Origin: Priestia abyssalis
Lineage (GTDB): Bacteria; Bacillota; Bacilli; Bacillales; Bacillaceae_H
Direction of reading: 5' to 3'
Length of the DNA: 64,000 bases
Assembly: GCF_002019595.1 (NCBI RefSeq)
Contig: NZ_KV917369.1
Coordinates: 2,318,417-2,382,416 of the forward strand
The position numbers and the translations under genes are program-made. The notes below the pieces were generated by a model. It saw only the letters and a program-made list of their open reading frames with translations. It ran no database searches and was not told the origin of the DNA. Shown piece after piece: positions 59,043-64,000 of the stretch. The first letter of the stretch is position 1; each line of letters opens with the position of its first letter.

Positions 59043-59063
59043 AGAGGCTTATGAGACAGCCTC
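59043..59063. repeat. IS-end-like inverted repeat
   Basis: AGAGGC..TTATGAGACA..GCCTCT: on the minus strand it reads AGAGGCTGTCTCATAAG, the type of terminal sequence I associate with IS1182-like elements. No transposase is nearby. Confidence 0.35.
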
Positions 59064-59090
59064 TGTAGACAAAGCCTATAAGCGGAGAGG

Positions 59091-59149
59091 GCTTTATAAC
59101 AAACAAGCATTGCCATCTGTATCATGGCAATGCTTGTTTGTTATAAAGC
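59091..59149. repeat. 26-bp perfect inverted repeat
   Basis: GCTTTATAACAAACAAGC-ATTGCCAT (59091-59116) pairs perfectly with 59124-59149 around a seven-base loop CTGTATC. No U-tract on either strand. It lies 40 bases behind the cupredoxin gene and about 170 bases before the acidic protein gene. Confidence 0.7.
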
Positions 59150-59188
59150 GACTATTTGGTTATTGTCCAGTTATTTATCCCAAATCAT

Positions 59189-59632
59189 TTAATCAACAAC
59201 GATATAAGCAATCATCGGACCATTATGCGCGATATCTGTATGGATATCGCAAATCAATCGGTAAATGCCTTCTTTCGAAAAGCGCAGGTCAAGGACTGTT
59301 TCTGTGCCCTTTTTGACAGTACCTTTAATATTTGTGCCTTCAATATGAAAAGGGTGTTCTTTTCCGTTTACTCCATAAATGCTCAATTTTACCGGCTGAT
59401 CTTTTGGGATGTAAATGGTTCCCGGGTCCCAGCGGTATGCTTCAATTTCTTTTCCGTCTTCAGTTGTGGATTTAAATTCGCCTGTCACCATATTAATGAC
59501 GAACTCGTTTGCAGTGGTTGGTGTGACGGTTTGAACGGCAGATGGTTTCGCCATATACCAGGCGCCTGCCGAAAGACCGATACAGACGGCAAATAAGATG
59601 AACCATTTCTTTTGGATATACACAATTTTCAT
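59189..59632 (-). CDS. Membrane-anchored cupredoxin
   Basis: This 147-residue protein has an N-terminal membrane anchor (KKWFILFAVCIGLSAGAWYM) and an extracellular cupredoxin domain. Copper ligands are visible as GKEHPFHIEG (His), then ICDIHTDIAHNGPM (Cys, His, Met), the pattern of Cu_A/plastocyanin-like domains. It may be an electron carrier or a copper sensor/chaperone. Adjacent ATGs at 59635 and 59632 follow GGAGGGG; that site lies in a strong hairpin described separately. Monocistronic. Confidence 0.8.
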   Translation of the reverse strand: MKIVYIQKKWFILFAVCIGLSAGAWYMAKPSAVQTVTPTTANEFVINMVTGEFKSTTEDGKEIEAYRWDPGTIYIPKDQPVKLSIYGVNGKEHPFHIEGTNIKGTVKKGTETVLDLRFSKEGIYRLICDIHTDIAHNGPMIAYIVVD

Positions 59633-59635
59633 CAT

Positions 59636-59690
59636 AAACCCCTCCATCATACATAAGCTTGTCTTGTTTATATGTATGCTGGAGGGGTTT
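59636..59690 (-). promoter_or_regulatory. Hairpin sequestering the Shine-Dalgarno of the cupredoxin gene
   Basis: In the minus-strand mRNA, AAACCCCTCCA.CATACATA pairs with TATGTATG.TGGAGGGGTTT: 11 + 8 pairs with one mismatch, loop 15 bases. The whole GGAGGGG is in the 3' arm, and the start codon follows immediately. This would block ribosome access unless the hairpin is opened. Confidence 0.6.
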
Positions 59691-59742
59691 GGGTATTTGT
59701 CTATTATTTTGAGTCGGTGCTAATTTTTTGTTTTATTAATCG

Positions 59743-59820
59743 TTTATCCCGCATCGTGCGGGCTTAACTAACTATCAGTGGAGGATGAAGGAACACCTCC
59801 GCTGATGGAAGTTTCCTTTA
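59743..59820 (+). repeat. Dispersed repeat, copy 2
   Basis: Like the 30617 copy it runs from TTTATCCCGCA to GGAAGTTTCCTTTA but is longer in the middle, where GGAGGATGAAGGAACACCTCC is inserted and forms a hairpin with CAGTGGAGG/CCTCCGCTG. CCCGCatcgtGCGGG is a perfect small hairpin at the left. Confidence 0.7.
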
Positions 59821-59870
59821 AAAAATCAGGCAGTCATGGTGGTGATATCCACTTTTTTAGCCGCAGCGCT

Positions 59871-61040
<1,170 letters not shown>

Positions 61041-61163
61041 GATAGTTTTTTCTCCTCTCGATAACATTCTTCCTTATGAACACTTCGTTCTTTATCATAC
61101 CTTGTTGCTGCCATAAATGAAAAGAATGGCGAAAAAATTTATCATAAATATTCAGAAAATAAA

Positions 61164-61191
61164 TTGACAATATCACATATATGGATATAAT
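61164..61191 (+). promoter_or_regulatory. Promoter of the PII-ammonium transporter operon
   Basis: Perfect TTGACA (61164-61169) and TATAAT (61186-61191) are 16 bases apart. The expected start of transcription is near 61198. Confidence 0.7.
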
Positions 61192-61204
61192 AAATAACAT
61201 ATCA

Positions 61205-61221
61205 TGTTAGAAAACCTAACA
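61205..61221. promoter_or_regulatory. TnrA/GlnR box
   Basis: TGTTA-GAAAACC-TAACA matches the consensus TGTNA-N7-TNACA exactly. It lies about 7-24 bases downstream of the expected start of transcription, where a bound GlnR/TnrA dimer would repress rather than activate. Confidence 0.8.
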
Positions 61222-61241
61222 TTAAAGGTGGGTTATAGATA

Positions 61242-61601
61242 ATGAAAAAAATTGAAGCGATTATTAGACCACAACGGTTAACAGATACAATCAAAGGGTT
61301 AAAAAGTATAGGGATCACTGGTTTTACGGTATCGCAAGTCGTGGGAAGGGGAAAACAAAGAGATGCTGAAGGAGTGTACCGGGGGCGGAATTACAAAGTG
61401 ACGCTGCATCCGAAAGTGAAGCTGGAAATTGTTCTTTCTGACCATATGGTGGACCAAACGATCAAAACGCTGATTGCATCGGCCCAAACCGGAGAAGATG
61501 GTGACGGCAAAATTTATGTGTATCCGATTTTGGAAGCTTATAATATTCGCACTGGTTTACCGGATGAAAGTATTGATGATTTAACAAACACAGCGAGGTG
61601 A
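61242..61601 (+). CDS. glnK: PII-family nitrogen regulator
   Basis: This 119-residue PII protein senses 2-oxoglutarate and ATP/ADP and blocks the ammonium channel when nitrogen is plentiful. The T-loop contains Y46 and Y51 (GVYRGRNYKVTLHPKVK), and the B-loop is TGEDGDGKIYV. The gene overlaps in its 3' end with the next unit, four bases before the amt GTG reading. In B. subtilis the homologue is nrgB, downstream of nrgA; here the order is reversed. Confidence 0.93.
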   Translation: MKKIEAIIRPQRLTDTIKGLKSIGITGFTVSQVVGRGKQRDAEGVYRGRNYKVTLHPKVKLEIVLSDHMVDQTIKTLIASAQTGEDGDGKIYVYPILEAYNIRTGLPDESIDDLTNTAR

Positions 61602-61606
61602 AACTG

Positions 61607-62911
61607 ATGGAACTAATCTATTTAAATACGGTATGGATTGTGATCGCAGCTGCGATGGTATTATTTATGGAAGGCGGATTCAGCTTACTGGAGGCAGGGC
61701 TTGTCCGTACGAAAAACGCAGTCAATGTGACGATGAAAATTTTTGTTGACTTGACAATTGGGGCATTGGCATTTTGGCTCGTGGGATTTGGGGTTATGTT
61801 TGGAAGTGACTCATTTGGATTAATCGGTACTACTTTATTTGGGAACCCGGAAAAAATTGACCTTGGCATACCGCTTCCGAGTGCCGCATTCGTACTGTTT
61901 CAAATGGGCTTCGCCATTGCTTGTATTTCCATTATTTCAGGAGCGGTCGCGGAACGGATGAATTTTAAAGCTTATATGTTAACAGCTGCTCTTATTACCA
62001 TGGTTATTTATCCTTTATCGGGACACTGGATTTGGAATGCGGACGGGTGGCTCGCCAAAATGGGTATGAAGGATTTTGCCGGTTCTGCCGTCATTCATGC
62101 CATGGGAGGATTTGCCGCTCTTGCGATGGCAAAAGTGCTTGGTCCGCGCAAAGGCAGATTTAACTCTGACGGCAGTGCCAATGTATTTGCACCGAGTAAT
62201 ATTCCTCTCGCTTCTTCGGGAGCATTCATTTTATGGTTTGGCTGGTTTGGTTTTAACGCTGGAAGCACATTGGATGCGTCAAGTGCATCGCTCGCTCCTG
62301 TTGCCCTTAACACGATGCTCGCGGCGGCAAGCGGGGGAATGGCGGCCTTATTAATCAGTATGAAAAAGTTCGGAAAAGCCGACCCGAGTATGACGATTAA
62401 TGGTGTATTGTCCGGATTGGTCGCCATTACAGCGGGGTGTGCGTTCGTCTCACAATGGAGTGCTCTTATCATCGGTGCTGTCGCTGGTATCATTGTCATA
62501 TATGCGACCGTATTAATCGATAACATTAGAATTGATGACCCGGTAGGAGCAGTGGCGGTTCATGGATTCAATGGCGTATTTGGCACGATTGCGGTTGGAT
62601 TATTCGATGTTTCAGAAGGGCTTTTTACGACTGGATCTGTTTCCCTATTAGCCGTTCAAGTGCTCGGAGCGGCTGTGGTCGCCGTATGGGGATTATTAGG
62701 CGGATTATTTATGGCAAAGGTAGCGGAAAAAACAGTAGGGCTGCGTGTAAGTGAACGCGAAGAAGAAGAAGGGCTTGATATGTCTTACCACGGTATTCCG
62801 GCTTATAACGAGCTTGAACGCTTTACGGATTTGCCGACAAATCTCTACGATTTTGAGGAAACAACCGGCATTTCGGTCGCTCCGGCAGAAAGAAAAGAGA
62901 TGGTCGTATAA
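61607..62911 (+). CDS. amt: Ammonium transporter (Amt/NrgA type)
   Basis: This 434-residue channel has 11 membrane helices. The family's twin His are in SAVIHAMGGFAAL and VAVHGFNGVFGT, and the phenyl-gate region FMEGGFSLLEAG is present. ATG 61607 follows GAGGTG; the longer reading overlaps the PII stop. The short C-terminal tail binds PII. PII upstream plus amt is the common non-subtilis arrangement. A terminator follows. Confidence 0.95.
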   Translation: MELIYLNTVWIVIAAAMVLFMEGGFSLLEAGLVRTKNAVNVTMKIFVDLTIGALAFWLVGFGVMFGSDSFGLIGTTLFGNPEKIDLGIPLPSAAFVLFQMGFAIACISIISGAVAERMNFKAYMLTAALITMVIYPLSGHWIWNADGWLAKMGMKDFAGSAVIHAMGGFAALAMAKVLGPRKGRFNSDGSANVFAPSNIPLASSGAFILWFGWFGFNAGSTLDASSASLAPVALNTMLAAASGGMAALLISMKKFGKADPSMTINGVLSGLVAITAGCAFVSQWSALIIGAVAGIIVIYATVLIDNIRIDDPVGAVAVHGFNGVFGTIAVGLFDVSEGLFTTGSVSLLAVQVLGAAVVAVWGLLGGLFMAKVAEKTVGLRVSEREEEEGLDMSYHGIPAYNELERFTDLPTNLYDFEETTGISVAPAERKEMVV

Positions 62912-62940
62912 GGATTTATTAATGCAGGGCAAATCGTCAT

Positions 62941-62982
62941 AAAGGAGGGGAGGTGGATGAGTGGTCCACTTCCCCTCCTTTT
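62941..62982. terminator. Terminator of the amt operon
   Basis: AAAGGAGGGGAGGTGG and CCACTTCCCCTCCTTTT pair (one G-U) around a nine-base loop; U-tract on both strands. It also serves the convergent methyltransferase. Confidence 0.88.
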
Positions 62983-62984
62983 AC

Positions 62985-63593
62985 TTATCTCCTTGGTTTG
63001 AAGGCCGTTACACAAACGGTCAGTTCCGGATGGATATCTTTAAAGTATAGATTAATATTGTTGAAGTCGCATGCTTGCAAATCATCGTGGATTTGTTTAC
63101 CGAACATCCGGGTTTTATTAGCGCTTGCATCGTCTTCACGTGGCTGCATTGTAATCGCGATTTTTCCGCCGGGCTTCATCGCATCATACAAGTTTTGAAG
63201 ACCTTTTCTTGGTTTATTCCAAATGGTGTAATTATTGACAGACAACACTTTATCATATGTCCCGCTCGGTAAATGAACTTTTTCAATATCTCCTAGAAAC
63301 AATTGGACATTTCCCTCCCTGCTCTGTTTTTCAAGGCGCTTTTCCGCTTGGGTTTTCATCGTTTCAGAAACATCCACTCCATCTACATTCAAAGATAGAT
63401 AGTTTTTCATCATATGTTCAATGCTGTAGCCCGGTCCGAATCCGACCTCTAACACATGGTCGCCGGATTGAATGTTTAAGTGAGCGAGGGTCCATTCGTT
63501 AATCTCTTTATTTTCCCACGCCATGATTTTACCGGTAATGACGCCGTAAATTCCCTCTGGTTTACTGAAATTCTTTTTGAATGCCTTAAACAA
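62985..63593 (-). CDS. Class I SAM-dependent methyltransferase
   Basis: This 202-residue methyltransferase has SAM motif I VLEVGFGPGYS, then VDGVDVSETM (motif II) and GGKIAITMQ (motif III region). It is a small UbiE-like domain protein with an N-terminal helix (FKAFKKNFSKPEGIYG). AAAGGAGGCGGC upstream supports the ATG. The substrate is unknown. Confidence 0.85.
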   Translation of the reverse strand: MFKAFKKNFSKPEGIYGVITGKIMAWENKEINEWTLAHLNIQSGDHVLEVGFGPGYSIEHMMKNYLSLNVDGVDVSETMKTQAEKRLEKQSREGNVQLFLGDIEKVHLPSGTYDKVLSVNNYTIWNKPRKGLQNLYDAMKPGGKIAITMQPREDDASANKTRMFGKQIHDDLQACDFNNINLYFKDIHPELTVCVTAFKPRR

Positions 63594-63675
63594 AGTTGCC
63601 GCCTCCTTTTTTCATTAATGAAGCAACCGCGAGTTGATTAAACCATATCTGCTCAAATAGTTCTTTTCATTTTTA

Positions 63676-63712
63676 TTTATCCTGCTCTAATGGGAAGTAA
63701 ACCTGCAGTTCA
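63676..63712 (+). repeat. Dispersed repeat, copy 3 (degenerate)
   Basis: TTTATCCTGCTCTAATGGGAAGTAAACC matches the left half of the 30617 element (TTTATCCCGCATTAACGGGCAGTAAAATCC) at most positions. The right half with GTTTCCTTTA is missing. Confidence 0.55.
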
Positions 63713-63875
63713 TTATGGCCGAGGGGCATTAATTAGTTCATTGTGATGGGGCAGAGCGTTTTTATGTTCTTCTAATTTGTTTTCATGATCAAACCTTGCA
63801 AAATCGTTTCATTGCGAAGAAAGTGAAACATATGTACTATTAAATAAAGAAACTTATTTGATTTAAGGTGATAAG

Positions 63876-64000
63876 ATGAAATCAATGTATCCCCGGAAGG
63901 GAAGGGTCATTTTACATGTCGATTGTAATAGTTATTTTGCAAGCTGTGAAATCGCTCAGGACCCCAGCTTGGAAGGGAAACCTGTGGTAGTGGCGGGAAA
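63876..64000 (+). CDS. dinB: Y-family DNA polymerase IV, 5' part only
   Basis: Only 41 codons are visible, running off the right edge. The product begins [20 protein letters not shown] and continues [21 protein letters not shown], the catalytic palm start of Pol IV (HVDxNS(F/Y)ASxE). The conserved Asp of HVD is present. AAGGTG lies seven bases before the ATG. It is close to B. subtilis YqjH (DinB) in this part. The polymerase copies across damaged template with low fidelity. Confidence 0.88.
   Translation, partial: MKSMYPRKGRVILHVDCNSYFASCEIAQDPSLEGKPVVVAG

Overview
The window comes from a Gram-positive, endospore-forming member of the Bacillaceae. This follows from a type-H small acid-soluble spore protein, a GerA-type germinant receptor operon, bacterial nitric oxide synthase, a Des/DesK/DesR lipid-desaturation module, consensus AGGAGG ribosome binding sites, frequent GTG/TTG starts, and one TnrA/GlnR box. 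The genus cannot be fixed from the sequence alone. No rRNA, tRNA or CRISPR array was seen.

Region 1 (1-6.7 kb) is a RiPP cluster of the thiazole/oxazole-modified microcin (TOMM) type: a Cys-rich heterocycloanthracin/sonorensin-like precursor (625-927), an Ocin-ThiF-like F protein, a fused cyclodehydratase with a YcaO domain, and a SagB-type dehydrogenase. The 5' end of a probable vanadium-haloperoxidase/PAP2 gene diverges from it at the left edge. No exporter or immunity gene lies in this window. Region 2 (6.7-19.5 kb) is accessory DNA. It holds small unrecognised or spore-associated proteins, a copper-binding four-helix-bundle protein, PpnP, IS6 and IS110 remnants and several decayed genes. 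Two metabolic blocks sit inside it. One is ribA-ribD-HAD phosphatase, enough on paper to make 5-amino-6-ribitylaminouracil without the later riboflavin genes. The other is an esterase/ring-cleavage dioxygenase/tautomerase/DoxX operon that resembles the quinone-detoxification (mhq/cat) genes of B. subtilis and whose 3' end has decayed and been hit by an IS110 element.

Region 3 (19.6-41 kb) is mostly ordinary chromosome: a SRPBCC-DoxX/DUF4166/YndJ/GNAT operon, SLH and LysM envelope proteins, fatty acid desaturase with its thermosensor pair, sspH, a NhaP-type antiporter, a coiled-coil HTH protein surrounded by a recurring TTTTCGTTTTT motif, two-TM potassium channel, nos, an Fsr-like MFS exporter, PPK2 and an Est30-type carboxylesterase. 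Region 4 (41-64 kb) has a cold-shock gene with a terminator-like leader hairpin, a gerA-gerB-gerC operon followed by a 51-residue membrane ORF, an LL-DAP-type aminotransferase, a VanZ-RDD protein, recQ, a YtpA-like lipase, ilvD, speD, a PrpE-like phosphatase, a cupredoxin whose Shine-Dalgarno is buried in a hairpin, an AlaX-type editing protein, the PII-ammonium transporter operon, a methyltransferase and the start of a Y-family DNA polymerase.

Two themes run through the non-coding DNA. One is a dispersed repeat of the TTTATCCCGC...GTTTCCTTTA type (three copies, 30.6, 59.7 and 63.7 kb). The other is a set of unusually long perfect inverted repeats (17-26 bp stems) without a clear U-tract, at 34.3, 51.8, 54.2 and 59.1 kb.
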